From positions 1,472,001 to 1,536,000 of the forward strand of contig WPIO01000075.1 in assembly GCA_009760855.2 (NCBI GenBank): a stretch of 64,000 nucleotides of DNA, given 5' to 3'. The stretch's first letter is position 1; each line of letters starts with the position of its first letter. The notes under the pieces were generated by a model. It did not search any database. It had not been told where the DNA came from and saw only the letters and a list, made by a program, of their open reading frames with translations. This document shows, one piece after another, positions 13,508 to 23,500 of the stretch. A program made the position numbers and the translations under genes. Source of the stretch: Cristatella mucedo. Its lineage: Eukaryota > Bryozoa > Phylactolaemata > Cristatellidae.

Positions 13508-15912
13508 TAGAGAGCAGAGAGAGAGTGAGCACGACAGAAAGTGAGACATAGAGAAAGAGAGAATGATAGAGAGAGAGAGAACGAGAGAGAGAGAGAGAAA
13601 TAGAAAGGGCGAGAGGGAGTGAGAGAGAGAGTTGAATGTCAGGGAATGGGAAGAGAGACGGAGAAAGAGTGAGAGAATGGGAGAGAGTTTTAACGGGAAA
13701 GAAATGGCTAGAAAGAGAGAGAGAGCGAGCGAGAACGTGATCAACAGACACAGGGCAGAGAGAAGAAATATAATAACAAAAAATAAAATAATAATAATTA
13801 ACATAATATATAATATAAAATATAATGAGGGAGAGGGAGCAAAGTCAAGATGAGAATACGATATAAAGGGGAGATGGAGCAAAATGTATGAGAAACATGA
13901 GGTACAAGATGCTAGAGCGCAGAGTGATACAAAAGAAAGAAATAAGAAGAGAGCGAGTTCGTGTGTTAACAAGATAGAGCGAATGAGCGGAAGTCTAGAG
14001 ATAAGATGAGGCAGAGAAATGAAAGAAGCGAGGGCTGAGATACAATTAAACGAGCAACGTGCTTATTACGTGAACAAAACCCAATAGCAATTCATTGCTG
14101 GCTTTCTCGCTGGAAGTAGAATTGTGCCTCCACCATACAATTAGCGGTTTGACACCTGCATGGCCTACTGCAGTAGAGAAGGTAGTTTTACAAAGGGCGG
14201 AGCCTGTTCTCTGTCGCATGTAGAGTTTGAGCTTCCGCTGGCATTCAATGGTGACAGCGGTGACACCGGTGCCGGCGAGTCTTACAGAGGAAAAAACCAA
14301 GAAAATTATTCGAAGGTCTTCAAATTAAAAATTTCTCGTCATAAAATCTTGGAATCAGCACGCATTCTTTTTATAAAGTATCGCTGCTTGCTTCTCTGTC
14401 ACGTTCTACACAGCCCCAGAGGCGACTACACATACCGCAGCACAGTGTGCAGCTCAGTTCGGCAGCATAAATCTACGGGTGACGTACAATCGCCACCTTA
14501 ATTTAAAATTGATGCACATCACTCGTTATATGACATGAGAGACGAATGCAAGTAATTAAAACTCACGTTGGAAATAAATAAAAATTGAGCATAATCGCGT
14601 AGGTTTTTTTGAAATGCCGCAAAAGCTTTCCGTCTCTCGGAGTTCGTCTTTCGTCTCTTTTCGTCTTCTCGTCTCTCTGGCGGCGGCGGCGGCGGCCGTC
14701 TTTCGCGTCGGCGTCCAGACTCTCCTTTCGTCGCGGCCGCGACGTTTCACGTTTTTCTAGGTCGACATCCGCCAGCTGAACCAGTGGAGCTGCCGAACGC
14801 TGCGCTTCCTGCAGTTCAGCTTGATGAACATCTCCGCCTGGCTGCTCGTCGTCGTCACCGCCGAGCGCTTCCTGACCGTCTACTTTCCGCACAAGTTCCG
14901 CTCGAACAAGCGAAGGCGCCACAAGTCCACGAGGGCGTGGCGCGTCGTCGTCGCCGTCGCGCTCTTTCACTTGGCCTGGAACGCTCACATATTCTGGACG
15001 CTGGGCGAGCAGCGCGTCGGCGCGTGCAGGTGATAGCCGCAAAGGTTCTTCTGTCGCTATGCAAAAAGAGGCCGTCAAATCACCTAGTATTTGTTTACCA
15101 TTTCGTTTAGGACGCGCGCCTGCGGCTACCCGAACGCGGCCGCCGAGTACTACTGGAAGGAGGTGCACACGTGGATCGACGCCGCCAAGCTCAGCCTGCT
15201 GCCGTTCGTCTTCATGCTGGCGATGAACGTGGCCATCTTGGCGAAGCTGCGACGTCGCTCGCTGGAGAGGGGCCGCCGCCGGTCGGACGCCTTCCAGCGC
15301 TCCACGATTCTGATGCGGGCCAACGATGGCGGCGGCGGCGGCGTCGACGGAGGCGGCGGCCGCTACCGCAGCGGCGGCGCAGCCGGCGAGTCGTCGCTAG
15401 CGCCCTCCGTCGCCGCCGCCGCCGCCGCAGCCGCCGCTGCCGCCGCTGCCGTCGCCGCCGCTCGGAAGCAGGCGTCGTCGGACGGCTGGAGCCGGGCGTC
15501 GTCCTACGGCCGGAAGTCGTCCGACGGCCCGAAGCAGGAGTCGTCCGACGGCAAGACGCTCATGCTGCTCTGGGTATCCTTCTTCTACGTCGTCATGACG
15601 GTGCCGACTTTCGCCTCGACCGCTCTCGATCACGCCAAACTAGGAACGCCGCTGTTCGCCTGCCTGACGACGATCGCGCTGTACGTGAACAACGCCGTCA
15701 ACTTCGCGCTGTACAGCTTGAGCGGCGTCGAGTTTAGGCGCCTGTTCACCCAGGCGCTGAGCAGGCGCGCTACCGCGGTCGTCAAGAGGCGAGGCAGCGC
15801 CTCTGCGAAGGCGGCGGCGGCGACGGCGACAGTGGCGGCGGCGACGCAAATGTCGATGGACTCGTGCACGGCGACCAGCGAGGAAAGGTACGCCTTCATC
15901 ACCAACGACTAG
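11580..15912 (+). CDS. Class A (rhodopsin-like) GPCR, peptide-receptor type, receptor A; 3 exons
   Basis: Probable cell-surface seven-helix receptor signalling through G proteins; ligand unknown. Exons are 11580-11936, 14761-15029 and 15111-15912 (475 aa). Intron 1 is phase 0 (CTG|GTAAGT..TTTTCTAG|GTC). Intron 2 is phase 2 (TGCAG|GTGATAG..CGTTTAG|GACG). The extracellular N terminus has NVT (N15) and NVS (N25) sequons and C43/C51. TM1 is about 55-80 with GSLGN, TM2 about 89-110 with IAIAD. TM3 follows WSC (C130) and ends in ERF (154-156) instead of DRY. TM4 is about 180-200. ECL2 has C208 and C213, one of which could pair with C130. TM5 is about 230-253. ICL3 is about 100 residues with Gly- and Ala-homopolymers. 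TM6 is about 358-380. TM7 ends NFALY (406-410) then SLSGVEFRR. The start is the first ATG of the open frame before TM1. A tandem paralogue lies 9.2 kb downstream. The receptor class is confident; similarity to FMRFamide-like or orphan peptide receptors is inference. Confidence 0.85.
11937..14760 (+). other. Intron 1 of receptor A
   Basis: A 2,824-nt phase-0 intron between the TM2 and TM3 exons. The donor is GTAAGT and the acceptor is preceded by a pyrimidine-rich stretch ending TTTTCTAG. More than half of it is a GA-type microsatellite (see the separate entry). The last 250 nt become GC-rich towards exon 2, including a GGC/GCC run at about 14680-14700. Receptor B has an intron at the equivalent codon, so this one predates the duplication. 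Confidence 0.8.
12102..13745. repeat. (GA)n-type purine microsatellite array, about 1.6 kb
   Basis: The + strand is almost pure purine with scattered C. It begins with about 39 pure GA units (12104-12181), followed by GACAGA, GGAGACA and GACGGAGACA variants, then degenerate GA blocks to about 13745. A 130-bp higher-order duplication is visible: the same GACAGACAGACAGAGACAGA start occurs at 12251 and 12381. The array sits wholly inside intron 1 of receptor A and is transcribed as polypurine. All long Ser/Leu-rich or Arg/Asp/Thr-rich open frames here are artefacts of the repeat. Confidence 0.97.
15030..15110 (+). repeat. Intron 2 of receptor A, largely derived from a SINE 3' segment
   Basis: An 81-nt phase-2 intron, GTGATAG..TTTCGTTTAG. 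From its first base to about 15097 it aligns without gaps to 63913-63980, the 3' part of the SINE at 63.8 kb, at roughly 80% identity counted by eye. The shared core is TCTTCTGTCGCTAT followed one base later by CAAAAAGAGGC. Other copies in the window match the same segment. Receptor B reads straight through this position. The donor GT is the SINE's own GTGATAGCC motif, and the 3' splice site appears to lie just beyond the similarity. Confidence 0.75.
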
Positions 15913-16059
15913 GACGCTTCCGTTTCGCGTGCCGATCGCCCGCCGCCATGAGGCTCGCTCGCGTCGATGGCTCGACCGGCTCGCGAAAACCTCACTCGGC
16001 CGGCATTGATAAACTGCTCGAGATTCCGCAGCGCTGGCTCATTTGAACGAGAGTGCCTT

Positions 16060-16065
16060 ATTAAA
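16060..16065 (+). promoter_or_regulatory. Possible polyadenylation signal for receptor A
   Basis: ATTAAA lies about 150 nt downstream of the receptor A stop codon. It is the first polyA-signal-like hexamer noticed after the gene, and it precedes the LINE fragment that starts at 16217. It is a motif match only. Confidence 0.3.
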
Positions 16066-16216
16066 GAGTCGATATACTCCGCTGCTACCTTGACGTGCGA
16101 GAGCTCCAAGAGCATCGTAAGTAAAGACGAGTAACGTTAACTCTTGTACGGGGGGCTCACCGCCGCCGGGCGAGCAGAGCGAGTCGCCGGCGAATCTCTG
16201 GCGCAGGCGCAGCCGT

Positions 16217-16259
16217 TAGAATAACAATAATGCACTTGATAAAGCGCCCTCTGAGAACT

Positions 16260-16298
<39 letters not shown>

Positions 16299-16935
16299 GG
16301 CGCTTTACATTTGCTGCAGAGGGAAATGCAATTGAATGGTGAGCAATATCATGCTTGATGAGCAAACAAAATGAATAGCATGGTTAAGGGTGACATGCAC
16401 TGGGTCAACATGCAAATTTGGTTAGTGGCAGCACGCACAGTGTCAGCATGCATAAGCACGTGAAGGACGAATCGCAGGGACCCGCTAAATGCTGTGCTAA
16501 ATAGGCATGTCTTTAAGTTCGTTTTAAATGTGGTCAAGTCAGGGGATGTTCTGACGAAAGTCGAGAGGGATTTCCAGGCTTTGGGACCATGCGAACTAAA
16601 TGCACGGTTTTCAAAAGATTTGAGGTTTTGAGGTATTTGTAGACCGTTGGGTTCCGAAAAGCGTATGGTACGATGATTGGCTTGGTAGGAGAGTAGATCT
16701 GAGAGATAGTCTGGAGCCAAAGAATGAAAGGACCTAAAAGTGAGCGACGAAACTTTGAAGTCAATCCGTTGCTTGACTGGTAGCCAGTGCAGGTCGGCGA
16801 GAAGTGGTGTAATGTGGCAACTGCGACGCTCACGACAGACAAGCATAGCTGAGGAGCTTTGCACCAGCTGCAATCGCCTGATCACACATGCCTGTAGGCC
16901 AGTAAGCAGTGAGTTGCCGAAGTCGAGGGAGAAGA
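16217..16935 (-). mobile_element. LINE family 1, 3' fragment with an expanded microsatellite in its tail
   Basis: The minus-strand open frame at 16349-16960 encodes [20 protein letters not shown] and the downstream LINE C-terminal text. The hairpin tail begins at 16217. A pure (CT)n run at 16261-16299 replaces its AGAGATTGAG loop region. It is truncated at about 16928, where a short GA run follows. It lies 300 bp downstream of receptor A in the opposite orientation. Confidence 0.88.
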
Positions 16936-17182
16936 AGAGGGAGAGAGAGAGAGAATGCAAAATTGTGAAAAGAAGTAGACCAACAGGATCACTGAAGTAG
17001 TAATCACTGAAGTAGTAGCCATATTATAGATGCTCCCAGAATGACCACTACCAGCAAGCAACAACAGTCCGAAATCTTTAACTGAGCACCCAAACCACGG
17101 CAGTGCAGTGCTATCAATGCTTAACTAAGGTCATTGACGCAGAAGACGAATTTAGCAACCAATTCTTCAGACGCTGCCAAGT

Positions 17183-17229
17183 TATCCAATGTAATGTAAT
17201 GTAATGTAATGTAATGTAATGTATCCAAT
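17183..17229. repeat. (TAATG)n microsatellite flanked by an 8-bp direct repeat
   Basis: About six TAATG units (17191-17221) lie between two copies of TATCCAAT (17183-17190 and 17222-17229). The unit is the reverse complement of the (ACATT)n-type end of LINE family 2. Confidence 0.85.
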
Positions 17230-20200
17230 AGAACTAGCCGATAGAATCTATCCAAGTCTGCATTCCCGAGCAGACCTGCTTATATAATCGCTGCAGTGAT
17301 GATTTCCTTTAGTGATTAGATCTAAAAACCTTACTGGAACTTGCTAGTTAGGTTTGAAGTTGTACTCAGGAATATTTCCTGTTCTTTCAGTTCAAGTTCT
17401 CGCGTCTTTTACAGGAATAACAATGGGGAGACTGGACAGAACGTTTGAAGTTCTGCCAGTCTAGTGGGAGCTCCTTAATGAGTGGCCTAGAGGTAGCCTT
17501 TTCCGTGGCTGCAGGAACCAGATCTGAAGCCATGTACAAACTAATTATGTTAGTTGTACTGGAGCTGTATCAAATCAATGTATCTCAAAATTCGAAAGCT
17601 GGTATGTGGTCTGAAGTGCAAGTTATAATGGAGCTGTATTAAATCCATACATCTGAAAATGAGAATAGCCGGTACGGGGTCTGAAGGGCTAGCAGCATTT
17701 TTTATTCTGAGATTAACATCAAGATGAGATCACTATTGGTAACCTCGAAGGTGGACATGAAGATATGGCAAGAGAACAGGAGGCCGAGTCCAGCGGGAAT
17801 GCTATCTTAAGGATGGACTGCCAGACTTTGTCTATCAAGGCCGACCAAGAACCTAGACAGATTATCAGCTAGACTGCCACACAGGGGCTGACGGGGGCGT
17901 GCAGATGCACTGACCGGTGAGAGTTTTAGGAAATGCACGCTGTTCCTTAAAGGTAGGACACTGTTTACTTATTATAGCTGGTAGTCAGCAAATTTTCTAA
18001 AAATGAAATCACTTGATCATCTGTTCTCGATATGCTGAATCCAAATTCTTGCCCCGGTAATCTTTCACAAAATTGGTGAGTCAATAGGACGGACACTCCC
18101 TTAATCATATTACCTCACGTTGTCAATACTCAGCTCAGCTCAGAAGGAATGTCTTTCACTGAAAATATCAAAACAGGCCTCACAGCAATGCTGCCCACAT
18201 AGCATACATCTATTCAGATAAGTTGAACTACATTAGATGCGTTCTGGAATCCAGAGTACGAATTCACATGAAGCCTCCAAAACAAATTACACTGCTTTGG
18301 TCTTCGGCAAAAAAACACTGGATATGAAGCAAACTGTAGTCTCTAAGTAAACGTATACACCTTTAAGAACTTCACTGTTGCTGTGAAATAGACGTCACTC
18401 CTTGAGCTATAGGAATCAGGCGATCACTAAATATTATGATGCTGATAGCAAATGTAAAGCTTTTAGAATGATCAGTTGTTTTTCTCTTTCCTCAGCCTTT
18501 TTGGAATCTGCTAAGTGACTTCTGGTTCAGGTCTAGGCACCGGCTTTCTAGGAATGCTTGCATATTTTTCATGACGAGCAGCCTACGCAGGATCCCATAG
18601 GTATTCGCTTCGTCAGTTGGAAGATATTACGCTGACATTTGGTTCGAGTGCAATTAATGAAGATCATATGAGCATCGATCTAGATAATAACAACAACGAT
18701 AGTGTTATATCTGTATAGTATTCTAAGATAACTTTATACATATGCTGCAGATTTCAGCAGACTTCATTCACCTCCATTAGGTGGTAATTTGCTGTCATTT
18801 CTGCTGGCGTCGCTGGGACAGGTATGGCCAATATGTATTGTGACTGTGCTCTTTCATTGTAAGCCAAACCGCTCGTGCGGATACTGCCTTTACTAGTCAT
18901 TATCAGCAATGTGAGGTGACTTAACAGAGTACTAGTCAATGAGCAATTATATATTGCACTGTTCAACAACGAAGAGGTCGAGGTATCATTTTGATTATCT
19001 GCTCTTCTTGCTACCTGAAATTTAGTATGAAGCAGCCGTAGAAAGCATGTATCGGTGGTTAATTAGTTTAATGACGGAAACAGATCCCAGTTCGTTCAAA
19101 ATTCTCCACGAGCTCAGTTTTTGGTTTAAATTCCATTTTTTCATTTATAAGACGTTTTCATGGTTGAATACTCTCTTGCTGTTACCCTTCCACTGAAAGT
19201 ACGCAAAAAGTCGTAGCATCTAGCTGCGAAGGCTGGTAATAATTCTCGGGCCAGCTCATCAGAGCCACAGTATGTACTAAAAATCAAAAGAGATTGGAGG
19301 ACGCCCCATCGCTCGAACTTCAAGTGACTTCACGAACGCCACATTTTTTATTTCCGAATACGTCTTGAAAAACTCTTAAGTTTAATCTTATGCCCCTAAA
19401 GAATTTTTTCCACGTCATGAGACTACAAGCAATTCCATTTCTGCAAATCTTATGACGTTTCACTGTCCGTGCCAGCACATTTTGGCACTCAACTCGTTCA
19501 ATATTCAAGTCCTTGGTTCAGCGGTATGCAGATGCACGGCTTCGTACACATCTTTCAGGATCTAGTGCCACGTAACTTCCTCTTGGTGCCCCGTGCCCGA
19601 TTAAAAGGAGCCCTCTCATTTAAGTGACCCATACGACCTCTTGTTTCCCGGTATTCGGGTCACCAGATAGATCGAGCACTAGCTACTTCCGTGATTGGCT
19701 CTCATTTTCTCGGTCTCTCCTTTGGTCTCAGTGGTTTGTAGCCATTGAATTCCGTACTGCCTGCCTGTACAGTTTTGACGGCCAACTTAGCATTATAGGT
19801 CGGCGTGTTTGTGACGTCTATAGAAAGCTCACGGATTACCCAGATTCTGCTACCACTGCCGATTCTTGGAACACTGCCATTGTTGACTGACCATTGATGA
19901 ACATTCCAAAAATCGATGTTCTTGCTGGCATTTGATACGAAAACCATCGAAGCAAGGACCCGTTCTTCGCATTTCGGTAAGTTTTTCTACCAGAAGCGAA
20001 ACGGATTACGCACCTGGGGAAATCGAAACGTTTGTCACACGTGCCAGCAGTCCATACGGTACGCTCCTGGGCCAGTAGAGCCCTTTCGGTCTGACCTGCA
20101 CCATCCGAGCCCCCACGCACTCAGGCAGCTGTCCCATACGCTTCACCGACTCTTTCTGACCTGACGTTTTGTGCGTTCGTGCATGTCTACTGTTGCTCAG

Positions 20201-20289
20201 TTAATGTTGCTCTAGTGCATGCTTGGTTGAGGCTGCTTCTTCAACTGTTTATGAATTGGGCGTCTGGCTTAGATAAGCCCAGTCATTTC
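17230..20289. other. No recognisable gene
   Basis: Unique-looking DNA. Apart from the diverged duplication at 17555-17690, no repeat or domain was recognised. The open frames at 19624-20164 lie on both strands and lack any signature. Confidence 0.5.
17555..17690 (+). repeat. Diverged tandem duplication, about 70 bp
   Basis: GGAGCTGTATCAAATC..GGTATGTGGTCTGAAG recurs as GGAGCTGTATTAAATCC..GGTACGGGGTCTGAAG. No further meaning was recognised. Confidence 0.6.
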
Positions 20290-20536
20290 TGGATGGACAG
20301 TTAGGACCGCACGTGCCTATGCGTGCAGGCGCTGTGCATTCTGCCACTAACCACATTTGCATGCTGACTATGCGAATGTCACCTCTAACCATGTTATGCT
20401 GGTTGCCATGGACCATGCTACCATTAACCATTCGACCACGCTTCCTTTGCAGCAAATTTAAAAGGTCTAGAAATAGATGAAGTTTGAAGACGCTATAAAA
20501 ATGTATTATTATTGTTATTATTGCTATCGTTATTAT
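20290..20536 (+). mobile_element. LINE family 1, 3' UTR fragment
   Basis: The family-1 3' UTR text GCCACTAACCACATTTGCAT and ACCTCTAACCATGTTATG is recognisable, followed by a diverged hairpin tail (about 20450-20495) and (ATT)n. No coding part remains. Confidence 0.75.
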
Positions 20537-20539
20537 GGG

Positions 20540-23500
20540 TATTGGCTTCGCTGTGTCGACCCATGCACAACTCCCTCTAGCGTTACTGTGAATCGCAGCG
20601 ACTTAGTGGTCAACACTGGCATTTCACAACACCGTCGTCGACTGTTCAAGTGTTGCTACAAAATTACAAAATACGCGTTCAATAAGTAAAAAACCAATGA
20701 AGGTACCTGAAATTATTCTTGACGACGCATTTTACCGGTTTGCGCTGACAGAGATCAGGCTAAAGTAATTAGAAGAGCCACCGTAATCAACGACTCCGCT
20801 ACAAGGTTTATTTTTCTTTCTTACGACCGATCGCAACAGGAAGTTGAGTAGCCATCTCCGCTCGTCTCCTCTCAATTTCAAACCAGCACATGCCTTCACT
20901 ATTTGTAATTACATCTCTTTGAAGAATTATTACCAATCTCTCGTCTTATTCCCCTAAAGTACCAGGTTATAAATCTTTTTCCCAGCAAGTCTTATTATTT
21001 AAGATTTTGACGATCGAATTCCAATTCTGAGTTCCATATTTCGCCTCCCCCTCCTCGTACTGGATAATTGTAGCATTCACATTCACTGAGATGAAATTAA
21101 TTATCCACTATGTACCTAATTTGAACGTTGACAGAATAATTTTCTATTGTTGCTCACGTGAATGGTCTGGCTCAAGTCAAAGATTGGATACAAGTGTCAA
21201 AGTATTAATTCATGACTGCGCGCTGTCAACCTTCATCATGACCGTGCCCGACACGTCCAACCACATGCGTATCGAATTGAGTAAGCAATGCATGTTCCAT
21301 TTGGTATCTAAGATTATCTGTGAATCGCACTATCTTGAGACCCTTGACGTTGATGCTGTCGTTGAAAACTAGCTTCCTGGACCCTGCTGATCAGTTTTTC
21401 TTTCTCACCTCTGCTCTCACCTGGTGTAAAGCTACAGTACGAGTAGCCGATTGTAAAGGTTAGTTCACTCCTCTAACACCAAGCACACTTGCCGCCATAG
21501 CCGAGATGAACTCTAGTTTCTTCGAACGTGAATCTAGCTACAACTACTAAGCACGAGCTGAGAAAACATGGAAAAGGTAAGGAATGAATGTGAATCAACT
21601 GAAATATGAGGATTAATCTAGATAGTATCAATCCTATGCTAATAAAGACAAGTCTAGTTTCTATAGGCATTGGGGTATCACATTGACAATTAAATAACGT
21701 GTACTTGTTAACCGATAGCCGTACCCTGGTCATTATCCTACGTAGTTATTCTTCGACGATCTAATAGATCCTTTGTAAAGCTTCCTAGTCAGCAAGAAAT
21801 ATAATATCAGCGAGTGTATCAATCAATGACAGACCACGATTCATTCCTTGTTTTTCCTTAAAGTTCACGTTAAAGCCTTCTACTAATATCATCACGATAA
21901 AGTTTATCTTACAGTCTAGGTAGAAGAATTCTTTACTCCTGACTACAGTTCTCCTTCTCTCCCATTTAGCTTTAGACCTTCCGCATCAGCCTGCAAAAGG
22001 TTGTTTTGTGTCACTTGTTAGAAAGGCACTGCTTGACTAAGGAAACCTAATTACATTTACCCAGTCTCCCTGTTGGCGTCCCTAGTTCATAACAGACAGG
22101 TTGCTAAGTTCATGACGGACAACTCATGCGGCAGAGTTTCGCACCGACTCCGAGCGCTTCGCTGGACGGGCAGACGAGGCCTGGGAGTAGTAATTCAGCA
22201 ATGCATTGAATAGCACGAAAGTACCGAACGACTTGCGTCATTTTCTGTCAATTCACACGGAGGCCCGAACGTCCGCAACGCCGCAGCTGCTTAACTTAGA
22301 GAGGCGCGTTACCCAAGGATGCGGCATTCAAGCTGGTTTTCATTCATTTGCTAAATGATAAATTTAAAATAAAATTAAATTAAAAAATTTAAATTAAAAA
22401 AGCTAAATCATAAATTCAAGCTGGTTTTCATTCATTTGCTAAATAAATGGCTCTTGACCCAAGTATCTCAAGTACTCTCGACTGCTTTCTTTTTGTTTTT
22501 GAAAACGGTGAAAGCAAACAAGTCAAGATGAATCATTTCGAGTCATCCTAGCAAAAGGAGTGCGGTGACATTCTTGCGGCTATAACCTGTGAAGGCAGGC
22601 TATCGGTAGCCAAGATAATTCAGTTGAGGTTGCGATACGGATGCACGGCTACCGGTTTTCACTGATGATAGAATTTTCTGCAGCTCATTCATTCGCCAGT
22701 CCTTCGAGTAGCTACGTTAAGTGCTCGCGCGGTGGAACCCGAAGTAACTGAGCCAATGATTGGCCAATGAATCTGCTGTGGTTTTCCCTCTTCCGATTCG
22801 ATGCGAGTAACGACGAACGCTAGATGCACGATACTCGATGCATTATTCGGGAAAAGCTAGATGCGCGATGAGCCGTCAATATTCTGCTTTTGAGTCTTCG
22901 TCAATATTCTGCTTTTAAGTTTGCTGTCATCAATTCAATATGGGAACACCTGGGTTATCCTGGCATTTTAAATCTCGGTTGAAATATAGATAGGAGCAAA
23001 ATGACATGTCAATGACGTGCTCAAATCCAGACCGACGTTACATTAGTCTTATCGGCAGCTGACTCAGATCCGTCGGAGCCACTAACAGACCAGGGAATTC
23101 TCTTCGGCCGGCAAGTGTCTATACATCAGCCGCACGATTCGCTGGTGATTCACTGCCGCTAACCCGGAAGTGGCTATTCCACAACGGATCGAACTAGCAC
23201 AGCCTCAAGTTGGTGGACATTTGGTTCGTAATCATGTTCACGTGGCTTACAAGGTTGTCCTGAGCTCCACGGAAGGGAGTTCACATTTAGCTTGTTCCCT
23301 GTTTTACCTACATGTTCTGTATATGTTTAGGAAGCAACATTGGACACGATTTCAGTGTTGCTATCCCCTAGTGAAGCACATCTCACCGGCACGCAGCTTC
23401 ACCAGAGTAACTCAGGTCGGAAGACCAAGAATAAGCCTAGAGAGTCTTTCTACCATCCCTTCAAATGACAAATGACATCTCTCCGCACGTTGGACACGGC

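Noticed and set aside
12006-13972. Very long minus-strand Ser/Leu-rich and plus-strand Arg/Asp/Thr-rich open frames (up to 633 codons)
   Set aside because: They are translations of the (GA)n/(GACAGA)n microsatellite in all frames; no non-repeat protein sequence or conserved start.
14563-15905. Antisense and alternate-frame Arg-rich open frames over receptor A exons 2-3
   Set aside because: Shadow frames of the GC-rich receptor coding sequence.
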